Origin: Levilactobacillus acidifarinae DSM 19394 = JCM 15949
GTDB taxonomy: Bacteria; Bacillota; Bacilli; Lactobacillales; Lactobacillaceae
DNA: 64,000 nucleotides
Direction: 5' to 3'
Assembly (NCBI RefSeq): GCF_001434835.1
Contig: NZ_AZDV01000028.1
Span: 300,363-364,362 of the forward strand
The position numbers were made by a program, and so were the translations under genes. The notes beneath the pieces were generated by a model. The model saw only the letters and a program-made list of their open reading frames with translations, was not told the DNA's origin and ran no database searches. The number at the start of each line of letters is the position of its first letter. Within the stretch, counting starts at the first letter, position 1. This document shows, piece after piece, positions 35,089 through 43,869 of this stretch.

Positions 35089-35770
35089 ACTCACGTTAGC
35101 CATGGAACACACGCTGTATTACTATTGCCGCGAAGCCGGGGCCACCGCGGTCGAAGAGGTCACCATGCCCGACGATCAGGGCATCGTCGACACGCTCAGT
35201 TATCAAGAACTACCCGACCACACCGTGGAATGGCGCTGTTACGAACTCAAGGTCACTAAAAGTGATTTTCACTCCAGCGCCAAGCTCTCGTTCGTGGGCC
35301 ACTACAACTACTTCGTGCTTCCACTAAAACTCTACCAAACGGTGGTCGACGAAATTCCCGCCGGTATCGGAGTCTTGATTTACCGGCCGTTTGACGCGCA
35401 ATTACTGGCAACGGCGAGCGAACCCCCGGTCACGCCAGGGTACTTGACGGTGGCTCGTCCGCCGCGGCATCAAGACTTACAAGTTCCCGCAACCGAACTG
35501 CAAAGCCGGTTCATTGCGTCACAGGGCCGCGAAGTGTTCAAGGCTAAGCAGATGGCGACCGGTCTGAAACAATACAGTACCGAACACCTTTACCAGGAAC
35601 TGAAGAAACGCCACCAACACTACGATGTTTATAATCCCGACCGCAACTTCTACGACCAATTCGTGGCCGATACCGAGGCGACCGCCGTGACCGCCCTCCA
35701 AGAAGAAGTCGACGCGCTCAACTTAGATGTCCATCAGCTCCACCAACGGGTAAAGCAGGCGCGCCCATGA
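35078..35770 (+). CDS. Nuclease-like protein (PD-(D/E)XK/MmcB-like), 230 aa
   Basis: Starts inside the helicase gene (11 bp overlap). The segment WRCYELKVTKSDF (about residues 53-65) has the E-x-K core of restriction-type nucleases, and GHYNYFVLPLKLY with IPAGIGVLIYR follows, as in MmcB-type and phage nuclease-like proteins. The C-terminal 70 residues are helical, ending in a coiled coil (LQEEVDALNLDVHQLHQRVK). The catalytic upstream Asp is probable (DDQGIVD) but not proven. Ends in an ATGA overlap with the sce7725-type gene. Function inferred, not known. Confidence 0.72.
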   Translation: MKTKLTLAMEHTLYYYCREAGATAVEEVTMPDDQGIVDTLSYQELPDHTVEWRCYELKVTKSDFHSSAKLSFVGHYNYFVLPLKLYQTVVDEIPAGIGVLIYRPFDAQLLATASEPPVTPGYLTVARPPRHQDLQVPATELQSRFIASQGREVFKAKQMATGLKQYSTEHLYQELKKRHQHYDVYNPDRNFYDQFVADTEATAVTALQEEVDALNLDVHQLHQRVKQARP

Positions 35771-36684
35771 TCTACTTACCGTATTTTCGCGGGCGGCAGT
35801 TCGACCTGCAGGCCTTAAGGGCCGTTGCCCAACAGCACATCTTACCGTCCAATCTCATCCCCATCATCGAACCGGTTCGCGACATCAAAGCCCTCCCGCA
35901 AACCGTCGCCGCCTTCGTCGAACACGATCAACCGCTAGTCCTCGTGACCAACCCGACGGTCAGTGACTACGCGTTGACCCAGCAAAAGCTCCACGATTGG
36001 CAACCCTGGCGGGATAATCCTAACCTCATCTTGGGTCACGTCCTGGGACCGACCACGACCCCGGAAGCCCTGAAACCGCTAGCCGGTCACCGCACCCTCC
36101 TGATTGCCCGGCAATACGACGAACTCGTTGCGGCGCAGGCCGCCGGATGGCTCACCTTACCCACCTATCTTCTGGTGCCACCCGAAGCCCGAATTCGTCA
36201 GCTGATTCACCGGCCGACCGTCAGTTTGTTCGACCACGCGTGGTTTCCCGCCAAAGAGCAAACCTACGCCAATCTGGTTGATGGTTTCTTTAGCGATGAT
36301 TGGCAACGCGTGACTGAAACTAACAATCAGGGCTTTAGCGACTACACCATCGGTGGCGGACGTTACAGTGAGCACGGTTATCCGGCCCGCGCCGTGACCC
36401 TCCACCTGACCTACTTTGCCGGCAACCAACTGCGAATTCACCGGTTCGTCTCGGACGACCGGAACGATTTCAAACACCCTAAAGAAAAGTTTTTCCAAGC
36501 CGTCGCCAAATTAGCGGCTTGGTTACCCGCACAACCCATGGCAACGCAGACCCCGGCGGCCCGCCAACTGGCCGCCTATTACGACCAGCACCATTTTCCG
36601 GGATTAGGCGTGGTCAAACGCCTGAGTCTGGAACACCACTTGCAAGTCATGGCGGCCTTCTTGCGCCAGAACTATCCCGTTTAG
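35767..36684 (+). CDS. sce7725 family protein, 305 aa
   Basis: N-terminus YLPYFRGRQFDLQALR, then LIPIIEPVRD and LVTNPTVSDY, match the sce7725 family as I recall it. This family is of unknown function and is usually encoded beside a partner (sce7726) with a nuclease-like core. Here the preceding 230-aa gene has a comparable nuclease-like core and overlaps by ATGA. No signal or membrane segment. Third gene of the operon. Confidence 0.78.
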   Translation: MIYLPYFRGRQFDLQALRAVAQQHILPSNLIPIIEPVRDIKALPQTVAAFVEHDQPLVLVTNPTVSDYALTQQKLHDWQPWRDNPNLILGHVLGPTTTPEALKPLAGHRTLLIARQYDELVAAQAAGWLTLPTYLLVPPEARIRQLIHRPTVSLFDHAWFPAKEQTYANLVDGFFSDDWQRVTETNNQGFSDYTIGGGRYSEHGYPARAVTLHLTYFAGNQLRIHRFVSDDRNDFKHPKEKFFQAVAKLAAWLPAQPMATQTPAARQLAAYYDQHHFPGLGVVKRLSLEHHLQVMAAFLRQNYPV

Positions 36685-36691
36685 TCCATCA

Positions 36692-36870
36692 AAAAGAGAG
36701 TGGGACAAAAGGCGATTAGCTGGTGAGCATTAACGTCGTAAGGCGGATAATCCCGAACTTGGATTATCTGACTTACGGGGTTAAGCGGAACCAGCTGCCT
36801 TTTGGCGCACGTTTCGGCACCAGCTGTTCGGAGACACAAAGGGTCTGGGACTTTTGTCCCAGACCCTTTC
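36692..36870 (+). repeat. Large structured intergenic element ending in a terminator
   Basis: Begins GAGTGGGACAAAAGG. A long stem pairs AAAAGGC (36707-36713) with GCCTTTT (36797-36803), AGCTGGT with ACCAGCT, and TTAACGTCGTAAG..GGATAATCC with GGATTATC..CTTACG..TTAA around a GAACTT loop. It ends in the hairpin at 36838-36869. Sequence and shape differ from the 140-bp repeats A-G. Only one copy in the window. Confidence 0.75.
36838..36869 (+). terminator. Terminator-like hairpin behind the sce7725 operon
   Basis: AAAGGGTCTGGGAC / GTCCCAGACCCTTT with a TTTT loop. The GTCCCA arm can also pair with GTGGGAC at the left end of the element, allowing an alternative fold. Confidence 0.75.
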
Positions 36871-36872
36871 GT

Positions 36873-37076
36873 TTAGTGTTTATTCGGTTCGAGCTTGGTA
36901 ACCGTCCAGTACTGGACCCCCGTTGGTTTTGCCCAAGCTTGCAACTTCCGTTTGGCACTGCGCTTCTTGTGATTATCCCAGCGTTGGTAACAGAACGTAA
37001 CCACACCGTAGACGAAAAAGAAAATCGCTAAAAACGTCACAATCAACGATAGCCAAGACCCTAGTAGTGCAAACAT
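36873..37076 (-). CDS. Small single-helix membrane protein, 67 aa
   Basis: ATG at 37076 has GGGGGT seven bases upstream; longer starts have poor spacing. One membrane helix (about residues 4-28, LLGSWLSLIVTFLAIFFFVY) then a strongly basic cytoplasmic tail (HKKRSAKRK). Function unknown. Confidence 0.7.
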   Translation of the reverse strand: MFALLGSWLSLIVTFLAIFFFVYGVVTFCYQRWDNHKKRSAKRKLQAWAKPTGVQYWTVTKLEPNKH

Positions 37077-37296
37077 CGTGATTACCCCCATTTTCAAGAT
37101 AGACTGCCTCCGGTGATTTGTCGCCCCCAAATCATGGGTTCAAATCACCATCCTTCCCCTTCACGATAAATATACCTGAATTTTTCCCAGTTGGTTATTT
37201 TGACCAATCGCTGACTTACAATATAGTCTATTAACTATCTAACCGGCCGCAAAACACCGAGTTCAGTCGTGGCGGACTCCCCCAAATCTGCCCAGC

Positions 37297-37328
37297 AAAA
37301 AGGCGTCGACAATGATTGTCGACGCCTT
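37297..37328 (-). terminator. Terminator of the lactonase gene
   Basis: AAGGCGTCGACA / TGTCGACGCCTT perfect stem; followed on the minus strand by TTTGC after the stem, with a T tract before it on the other side, so it could work both ways. Confidence 0.8.
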
Positions 37329-37352
37329 AAAAAATAAGTCAGTTATTCTCGC

Positions 37353-38393
37353 TTAGGCGGGCAAGACACTGACCCCTTCCGGAACCATGAAGTCCTTTTG
37401 GGCCAGCGTTAATTTCCCGGTTTCCGCATCACGCTTGAAGAGACTCGCGTTATCGGACTTTTGGTGCACGACCAAAACCAAGCTTTCATCGGCCGTCCAG
37501 TTGAAGTCCCGGGGGAAGTCACCTTCCGTGGCGATTCGTTGAATCTCAGTCAGGGTGCCATCATCGGCGGTCTTTAAGACCGTGATCGAGTTGTTTCCCC
37601 GGTTTGACACGTAGACGAACCGCCCATCGCTACTCAACCGAATCGCGGCGGACCCGTTGTGGGCCGTCCAGTCATCCGGAATGACGTGGGTGATCTGCTT
37701 GACCGTAAACTTGCCGGCCTGTTCGTCGTAAGTCAACGTAGCCACGTTACTGCTCAGTTCGCCGACCAGGTAAGCGACGCTCTTCGGCGCATCGAACACG
37801 ATGTGCCGGGGACCGTAACCCGCTGGTAGGTCAACGTGACTCACGGCGCTCAACTTGCCGTCATCGGCCACGTCGTAGAGGTAAACCCGATCGGTCCCTA
37901 AGTCACAAACGACTAAGCGCCCATCCGGCGTTAAGTTAGCGTAGTGGGGGTGTGGCCCGTCCGCTTGTTCTGGGGCTGGTCCCACGGGATCGGTATCGGT
38001 AATTTCGTCGGCCTGAGTCAACGATCCGTCCGCCGCAATCTTATAAACCGTGACCTTCCCCGTGTGGTAGTTGGCGGTGTAGACCAACTGCCGCGCTTCG
38101 TCGACAGAAACGTAAGCGGGTGAAGAGCCCGGATTCAAGACCTGTTGAATGGCCCGTGGCTTCTTATCTGACATATCATAGATAATCAAGCCGCCTTCCG
38201 TTTGGCCATCGGTTTCTTTTTTGTTAATGACGTATAAACGTTGTGCTTTTGATTTCGCAATATAAGTTGGGCTACCGGCAGATGCCAACCATTCGCAATT
38301 CGTTAATTTAGCGGCGTCCTTGTCGACGCTCACCTGATAAATTCCACGACTGATGCGCTTGGTATAAGTCCCAATGTAAAACTCTTCGGTCAT
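37353..38393 (-). CDS. pgl: Lactonase family protein (6-phosphogluconolactonase, YbhE type), 346 aa
   Basis: Seven-bladed beta-propeller lactonase. Starts EEFYIGTYTKRISRGIY, followed by blade motifs such as LVVCDLGTDRVYLY and HPHYANLTPDGR, and SSDGRFVYVSNRGNNSI, all typical of the YbhE/Pgl family. Hydrolyses 6-phosphogluconolactone in the oxidative pentose phosphate route, which heterofermentative lactobacilli use as main glucose pathway. Substrate inferred from the family. AAAGGGGT precedes the ATG. Monocistronic. Confidence 0.88.
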   Translation of the reverse strand: MTEEFYIGTYTKRISRGIYQVSVDKDAAKLTNCEWLASAGSPTYIAKSKAQRLYVINKKETDGQTEGGLIIYDMSDKKPRAIQQVLNPGSSPAYVSVDEARQLVYTANYHTGKVTVYKIAADGSLTQADEITDTDPVGPAPEQADGPHPHYANLTPDGRLVVCDLGTDRVYLYDVADDGKLSAVSHVDLPAGYGPRHIVFDAPKSVAYLVGELSSNVATLTYDEQAGKFTVKQITHVIPDDWTAHNGSAAIRLSSDGRFVYVSNRGNNSITVLKTADDGTLTEIQRIATEGDFPRDFNWTADESLVLVVHQKSDNASLFKRDAETGKLTLAQKDFMVPEGVSVLPA

Positions 38394-38605
38394 ACTGTTA
38401 CCCCTTTCAACTTATCTGTATCCCCTTTCAGTATAGCACAGCTCCGAAAACAAAAACGATTAAGTCACTGGTGGTCGCCGCCAATAACCGGTACAATGAA
38501 ACTAATTTAACGGCGCGACTAATTGAGCGATAAGCTAACGCCTTAACTCACTCACTTTATTTTCTCGCCACATTCCATGTTTAGCACAGAAAGGATCCCA
38601 ATTTT

Positions 38606-39055
38606 ATGTCTAGCTTTGAAGGCTACCACCCGCTGCTCACCCCCCAGTTCCGTTTCGACTGGTTGACCCAATTTCGGCTCAAGCAGGTTGCGGCCGTGAC
38701 CGACCAAGACCTCGCGGAAACGGCCGAATGGATCAACACCACCATGCACCAAACCATGAGCCGTAACGCTCTGACCTGGGGAATCGAACGCCGTGCCACC
38801 CACCGACTTGTGGGCTGGGGGGGCTTCCACACCGTTGACCTGCCCGCCCACAAGGGACAAGCCTACCTGAGCGGCCAAACGTTGCCGGCCAGCGAACAGC
38901 AAGAGATTGTCGACCGGTTAGTCAACTTTGCGCGTGAAGAACTGCAACTTACCGTCCTCACCCTCAAAGATTCTCAAAATCTAGACGATGCCGTCGTGGC
39001 CGCAGCCGGCTTCGAACAAGACGCCCACCAAAATTGGCGGTGGTCTCAGCACTAA
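38606..39055 (+). CDS. GNAT-type acetyltransferase, 149 aa
   Basis: Resembles the RimJ/RimL-like GNAT group, with strands TWGIERRATHRLVGWGGFH and LTVLTLKDSQNLDDAVVAAA followed by GFEQDA. The acetyl-CoA loop is poorly conserved, so the activity is uncertain. AGAAAGGA lies 11 bases before the ATG. Confidence 0.7.
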   Translation: MSSFEGYHPLLTPQFRFDWLTQFRLKQVAAVTDQDLAETAEWINTTMHQTMSRNALTWGIERRATHRLVGWGGFHTVDLPAHKGQAYLSGQTLPASEQQEIVDRLVNFAREELQLTVLTLKDSQNLDDAVVAAAGFEQDAHQNWRWSQH

Positions 39056-39197
39056 CCTGTCAATTAACGGTCAAAATCATCAGCCCACCGGATCATCATC
39101 ACCCCGTTAGCTGTGGTATACTGAAAACGAATTCATCAGTTAGTTTCACCAATGACCTGATTTTCAGCGCACTCAGTCAATATGGGAGGAATCTGTC

Positions 39198-39635
39198 ATG
39201 TTAAAAAGTCGAATCTTAATATTAACGGTAGTGGCCCTCAGCGCCTGGGGGCTGGGAACCGCCATGACGACCACGACCGCACAGGCGGCCAAGTGGCACG
39301 CGGGTACGCCCAAGGTGTTACGGGGCACTTACGCCATGCATAAAAAGGACGCCAACGGTCAAAAACCTAACCTCAAGTTCACCACGACCAAGTTAACGTT
39401 ACAGTTAAATCCGCCCACCGCGGCCGACCATCTGAGTAAGGTCTCGTACCGGAAGATCAATGCGCATACTTACTATTTAAAGGGTCACTATTTATCGAGT
39501 GGCATCCTTTACGTGAAGGCCAGCTACAGTCCCCTAGCCCAGCAGAAACGCCTAAAGATTCAGGAAGGCTTCCTGGACGGCCAACATATCAAGTGGTCGC
39601 CCAAGCACGCTATGGGTTGGTTCTATCAAAATTAA
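39198..39635 (+). CDS. Secreted small protein, 145 aa, paralog of the 11.8 kb protein
   Basis: A Sec signal peptide (residues 1-30, ending AQA) is followed by a basic domain starting GTPKVLRGTYAMHKK. The IPKVMRGTW/TPKVLRGTY opening and the following FTTTKLTL-type strand are shared with the protein at 11780-12220. GGGAGGAATCTGTC precedes the ATG. Function unknown. Terminator directly behind. Confidence 0.8.
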   Translation: MLKSRILILTVVALSAWGLGTAMTTTTAQAAKWHAGTPKVLRGTYAMHKKDANGQKPNLKFTTTKLTLQLNPPTAADHLSKVSYRKINAHTYYLKGHYLSSGILYVKASYSPLAQQKRLKIQEGFLDGQHIKWSPKHAMGWFYQN

Positions 39636-39639
39636 CACG

Positions 39640-39676
39640 AAAGCGGCATTCCCGTCATGGGAATGCCGCTTTTTTA
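39640..39676 (+). terminator. Intrinsic terminator
   Basis: AAGCGGCATTCC / GGAATGCCGCTT followed by TTTT. Confidence 0.92.
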
Positions 39677-39702
39677 ACTTATGAGAATCGACGCAAAAGA
39701 TT

Positions 39703-41289
39703 TTACTCCGTGACGCGTTGGTTTAATTCGGCGGCCACGTTCAGGGATTCACTACGATAGGCATCGTGCACGCCTAACGCGTAGCACCCCCAACTGCCCA
39801 GCAAAACACCCACAAAATCTAACGGGTACGGCAACCAGCCGGCCCCGCCGAATTGGTGACTCCCGACCACCGACATCAGAGTCAACCAAATCATTTCGGC
39901 CAACAGCCAACGGCCCCCGCGAAGACTGGCTCGTAGTTGCGGCCAGCCCTCTGGTCGGCGAACCTCGTAATACACGTAAAAGATTAAGCCTAACGCAGTC
40001 ACGCCAAAGACCTCGACCGTAGTTGGCCACTTGGCCCAGTAAATCGCGAGGCTGGCTAACCCGTAGGCTAACGGTGCCCACCAGTTCAGGTGACGCAAAC
40101 GAAACGGCCGGGTGAAATCCGGGGCTTGGTGCCGCAGACTCATCACCGTCACCGGCCCGGTCAAATAAGCAATCAGGGTGGACGTGGAAATCACGTTCGA
40201 CAACGCACTCCAGTTCCGAAATCCAGCGACCAGCACCACGCCCAAGACCAGGTTAACGATCATGGCCCGCCGCGGTGTTTGGTACTTCCGGTTGACCTCG
40301 CCCAGCTTGGTGGGCATGTGCTTGGTCCCGGTCATCGCCGCTAGCGCCCGACTGGTGGTAGCCACAAACGACACCCCGGTCCCAAACGGCGATACGAACG
40401 CGTCTAAGTATAGTAGCGTCGATAACCAATTTAGATTCAACAGAATTGCAATATCGGCAAACGGCGATTCAAAATTGACCCCGGACCAGCCGTGCGTCAA
40501 CGCACTCGCCGGGACGGCACCGATAAAGGCCACCTGTAACAGGGTGTAAATCACGGTACTAATTCCAAAGGCAATCACGATTCCCCAGAAGATGTTGCGT
40601 TCCGGGTGCTCGATTTCATTTCCCATGTTGATGGTAGTCTGAAAGGCGTTATACGAGAAGATGATTCCCGCCGCGGTCGTTGCCGCAAAGATCGACGCAC
40701 TCCCACCCGGCATGAAGCCCGCTTTGGCCGCAAAGTTCTGCGGTTCGAACCCCGTCAGCACCAGCACCAGAATCGTTAACGTTGGGACCCCCAGTTTAAA
40801 AATCGAGATAAAACTGGTAAAACGAGTCAACAACTTGACCGACCAGAAATTTAATAACGTAAAAGCCAAGATAAAAAGGAACACGATGACTAGCCCCAGG
40901 TTGGTCACGTTTCCGGCGTGCAGGAAACCTCGCGTCCAGTTGGCCCAGGCCCAGGGCCACGAGCTCATGTACTGCACGGCCGCCACGGCCTCAATGGGAA
41001 TGATGGTTAAGAGGGACAACCAGTTCGCCCATCCCGCCACGAACCCGAGTAACGGCCCGTGGGAAAAGGAGGCGTACTGACTCATGCCCCCGCTAGTGGG
41101 AAACATGGTGCCTAGTTCGATGTAGTTTAACGCAATCAGGCCAATCACGACGGCCCCTAAGATCCAGGACAAAATAGCGGCCGGTCCGGCAATCTGGGCG
41201 GCCATTCCGGCCCCAAATAACCAGCCCGACCCAATGATGGCGCTGAGCGTTAGCATGACTAATGAAAACAAACTCATTTTCCGCTTCAA
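39703..41289 (-). CDS. APC-family amino acid permease, 528 aa
   Basis: About 12-14 membrane helices. The first carries the APC substrate loop SAIIGSGWLFGAG (about residues 16-28). Longer than the 464-aa permease at 9.1 kb and reminiscent of YveA/AspT-like amino acid:proton symporters, but the substrate is not assignable. The start is uncertain. TTG at 41289 with AGGA ten bases upstream is chosen; a TTG at 41319 has no ribosome site. No partner genes on this strand. Confidence 0.85.
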   Translation of the reverse strand: MKRKMSLFSLVMLTLSAIIGSGWLFGAGMAAQIAGPAAILSWILGAVVIGLIALNYIELGTMFPTSGGMSQYASFSHGPLLGFVAGWANWLSLLTIIPIEAVAAVQYMSSWPWAWANWTRGFLHAGNVTNLGLVIVFLFILAFTLLNFWSVKLLTRFTSFISIFKLGVPTLTILVLVLTGFEPQNFAAKAGFMPGGSASIFAATTAAGIIFSYNAFQTTINMGNEIEHPERNIFWGIVIAFGISTVIYTLLQVAFIGAVPASALTHGWSGVNFESPFADIAILLNLNWLSTLLYLDAFVSPFGTGVSFVATTSRALAAMTGTKHMPTKLGEVNRKYQTPRRAMIVNLVLGVVLVAGFRNWSALSNVISTSTLIAYLTGPVTVMSLRHQAPDFTRPFRLRHLNWWAPLAYGLASLAIYWAKWPTTVEVFGVTALGLIFYVYYEVRRPEGWPQLRASLRGGRWLLAEMIWLTLMSVVGSHQFGGAGWLPYPLDFVGVLLGSWGCYALGVHDAYRSESLNVAAELNQRVTE

Positions 41290-41347
41290 GCCAAATTTCC
41301 TCACTTTCAACCGCGACAATCACTAAAAACTGGCTTAAAGGTCAAAC

Positions 41348-41502
41348 GCTTCCGGACCAGTCAGAAACGGGCTGGAACGGGGCGGGCACGGCTTCAAGCC
41401 CTTAAACCAGGTCTTGAAGACCGACCTTTGTCTAACCCGGTAAAAATCACCGGCTAAGACAAATTTCGCCCCTGAGCCCATTTCTAACTGGTCCTCCAGC
41501 TC
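41348..41502 (+). repeat. Structured intergenic repeat, copy B
   Basis: The outer stem is GGACCAGTCAGAAACGGGCT with AGCCCATTTCTAACTGGTCC. The inner stem is GGGGCG/CGCCCC, hairpin 1 CTTCAAG/CTTGAAG, hairpin 2 TTTGTCT-A-ACCCGG / CCGGCT-A-AGACAAA. Confidence 0.88.
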
Positions 41503-41672
41503 ACACTAGCACCAATGACCTTCTTCATGGTCATTGACCAATTGTTATTTTAATAACACGAGCCTCATGCCTAATTCAATCTTCGACCAACGTTTGAGAC
41601 AGTTTCTAATTCCCGTCGCGGGATTATTTGGCTATTGTACACTACCTGTCTGGCAAATGGCTTAGAAATTTC

Positions 41673-42383
41673 TTAGAAGAGTTGCCCGACGTAGTAGTGA
41701 ATAAACATGGTAATAATTCCCACCACAATGTTGCGGATAATCGCCGTTTTAACTAAACCGTGACCCAACTTCGCACTCAGAAACCCGGTCAACGCCACGG
41801 ATAAGATCACGGCAATGATGGTTCCCGGCCACTGCCAGGCGACCGGCAAGAACGTCATCGCCACTAGTGGGAAGACCCCACCGGCCGACGCGGAGAAGAG
41901 GGATGAGAACGCCGCATCCCACGGGTTCATGTAGTGTCCCAGCTTGATGTCATACTTCACTTCAACGATGGTCTCCAGGGCGTTTTTACTCATCAAATCT
42001 TGGGCAATCGCCAGTGACGTTTCGGCGGACACCCCCCGCCCCTCATAGAACTTCTGTACCGTGGCTAGTTCGTCGTCAAAGTTGGTCTTTAATAGTTCGG
42101 CTTCCTTGGCGACCGCCGACCGTTCGGTATCCTTTTGCGTGCTGACGGAGGCGTATTCTCCGGACGCCATCGAGAAGGCACAGGCAATCAGGTCGGACAA
42201 CCCGGCAATGAAAATCGTGAATTGATTGGTGGTCGCCGCGGCCACACTGAACAGTACCCCGACGACCGTCAAGATCCCGTCGTTAGATCCCAGGACCCCC
42301 GCTCGTAACGTATTGAGTTTTTCGTCCATGGTTTGGTGTTGCTTCTTACTCTTCTTTAAACGCAGCGTATCATTTGCTACCAT
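41673..42383 (-). CDS. VIT family transporter, 236 aa
   Basis: Vacuolar iron transporter (VIT1/CCC1)-like protein of five membrane helices. LRAGVLGSNDGILTVVGVLF at the N-terminus and MASGEYASVSTQKD with a charged cytoplasmic insert (metal-binding Glu-rich) are family marks. Such proteins export or sequester Fe2+ or Mn2+. Downstream of its paralog (16 bp gap) and co-transcribed. Confidence 0.9.
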   Translation of the reverse strand: MVANDTLRLKKSKKQHQTMDEKLNTLRAGVLGSNDGILTVVGVLFSVAAATTNQFTIFIAGLSDLIACAFSMASGEYASVSTQKDTERSAVAKEAELLKTNFDDELATVQKFYEGRGVSAETSLAIAQDLMSKNALETIVEVKYDIKLGHYMNPWDAAFSSLFSASAGGVFPLVAMTFLPVAWQWPGTIIAVILSVALTGFLSAKLGHGLVKTAIIRNIVVGIITMFIHYYVGQLF

Positions 42384-42399
42384 TGTTTAACGCTCCCTC

Positions 42400-43089
42400 T
42401 TATGCGAATAACCGACCGATAAAGTACGTCACCAACATGGTGATCACCCCGGCAACCACGTTACGAACGGTCCCGTTCCGGCGATCAGCGTTACCTAAGA
42501 TTGCTGCGATGTAGCCGGTAATCGATAACGCGATGATGACTGCCACAAACGTTCCCCAGATTCGTAAATTCTTGGGTAGTAAGCTAATTGATAATAGCGG
42601 CAGGATGGACCCCGTTGGAAACGAGATCATCGAAGCAATCGCCGCCGAAAACGGATTGGTATATTCCCCCACGTTAAACCCAAAGCGTTCTCGCACCGTG
42701 GCCTTGACGGGATCCTTGGCCATCATTTCGTGCGCCGCTCGTTCGGCCAGTTCCGGCTTAATGCCACTAGCCATATACTTGTTCTTAACAAAGTTAAATT
42801 CACCGTCGTAGTCGTCGTCCAACGCCACCGTTTGGGTTTCAATGGCCTTACGTTGCGCGTCCTTTTGTGTGTTGACCGACACGTATTCCCCCATGGCCAT
42901 CGATACCGTCCCGGCAATCATACCGGCAATCCCCGAAATGAAGATGGCAAAGCTACTCGTGGCCGCACCGGCCACCCCAATGACAATCCCCGCGACGGAC
43001 AAAATACCATCGTTGGCCCCCATGACACTGGCCCGTAGCACGTTGATCCGTTGCGCTAAGGTTGCTGGCTTCTTCTCTGATTTCATCAT
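42400..43089 (-). CDS. VIT family transporter, 229 aa
   Basis: Paralog of the neighbouring VIT protein with LRASVMGANDGILSVAGIVI and MAMGEYVSVNTQKDAQRKAIE. First gene of the pair; AGGGGG lies before its two ATG codons. The divergent perR gene and the shared control region suggest PerR regulation. Substrate (Fe or Mn) is inferred from the family. Confidence 0.9.
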   Translation of the reverse strand: MMKSEKKPATLAQRINVLRASVMGANDGILSVAGIVIGVAGAATSSFAIFISGIAGMIAGTVSMAMGEYVSVNTQKDAQRKAIETQTVALDDDYDGEFNFVKNKYMASGIKPELAERAAHEMMAKDPVKATVRERFGFNVGEYTNPFSAAIASMISFPTGSILPLLSISLLPKNLRIWGTFVAVIIALSITGYIAAILGNADRRNGTVRNVVAGVITMLVTYFIGRLFA

Positions 43090-43179
43090 ATAACCCCCTA
43101 CATGGTTTTAAAACCGCAGTACTTTTATCATAACACGAATTGAATTCAAAAGTTTGGTACGGCTAAATTTTTATTTATT

Positions 43180-43284
43180 TTAGAATCGTTCTTATCTGAC
43201 AACAATTCTATTCTAGCACGAATATCCCAAATGTAAATCACCTGCGTCCAAGAAATTTTCGTAACTGCGAATTATTCTAAATTA
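43180..43284. promoter_or_regulatory. Candidate PerR operator region between VIT genes and perR
   Basis: TTAGAATCGTTCTTA (43180-43194) is a near-palindrome of the PerR/Fur box type, matching 10 of 14 fixed positions of the TTATAATnATTATAA consensus. Further ATTCTA-containing sites occur about 43204-43218 and 43269-43284. Regulation is inferred. Confidence 0.55.
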
Positions 43285-43359
43285 AAACAGAAAGCTGGAA
43301 GTCTCGCTAAAATGTGGTTTAATAGAGTCAAACAAGACTAATTATAAGGAGGGATTTCC

Positions 43360-43869
43360 ATGGCCCAACCTAACCAACTTCTCGCACAAGCATTGAAGAC
43401 CTTAAAGGAACACCATATTCGGGTAACACCCCAACGACGGATCATCTTGACCTACCTGGTCAACCATCACAATCACCCGGCGGTCGAGACCATCTACACC
43501 GCACTCGCGGCGGAACAACCTAATCTTAGTATGGCCACGATTTATAACACGTTAAACCTCTTAGTGGACCTTGGTATTGTGATCGAACTACCCAACGATA
43601 ACGGCGGTATCCGTTACGATTTCTATGGTCAACCCCACTACCACGTGATTTGCGAAAACTGCGGTAAGATTACCGACGTCTTTGCGCCCGACTTTGCCCA
43701 GTTGGAACAGCAACTCAACCAAGAAGCCAGTGCCCAAACCGGGTACCTGGTCACCAGCAACCACGTGGAAGTCTACGGGCTCTGTCCGGAGTGTCAACAA
43801 AAGTTGCACATCGATCCCGCCAGAAAACAGTGGGCGCAAGGTGCCGCTTCGGCGCCAACGGCCAATTAA
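43360..43869 (+). CDS. perR: PerR-like Fur-family repressor, 169 aa
   Basis: Peroxide/iron-responsive repressor. The N-terminal winged helix contains HIRVTPQRRIIL and SMATIYNTLNLLV. The regulatory metal ligands match Bacillus PerR: HPAVETIY (His), IRYDFYGQPHYHVIC (Asp-His-His) and ITDV (Asp). Zinc site CENC and CPEC. The Asp in YDF is the residue that marks PerR rather than Fur. Start ATG with AAGGAGGG upstream. Divergent from the two VIT genes. Confidence 0.88.
   Translation: MAQPNQLLAQALKTLKEHHIRVTPQRRIILTYLVNHHNHPAVETIYTALAAEQPNLSMATIYNTLNLLVDLGIVIELPNDNGGIRYDFYGQPHYHVICENCGKITDVFAPDFAQLEQQLNQEASAQTGYLVTSNHVEVYGLCPECQQKLHIDPARKQWAQGAASAPTAN

Noticed and set aside
37113-37150. Inverted repeat GGTGATTTG / CAAATCACC upstream of the 67-aa gene as riboswitch or operator
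   Set aside because: The loop is long and no known motif is seen; too weak to report as a feature.
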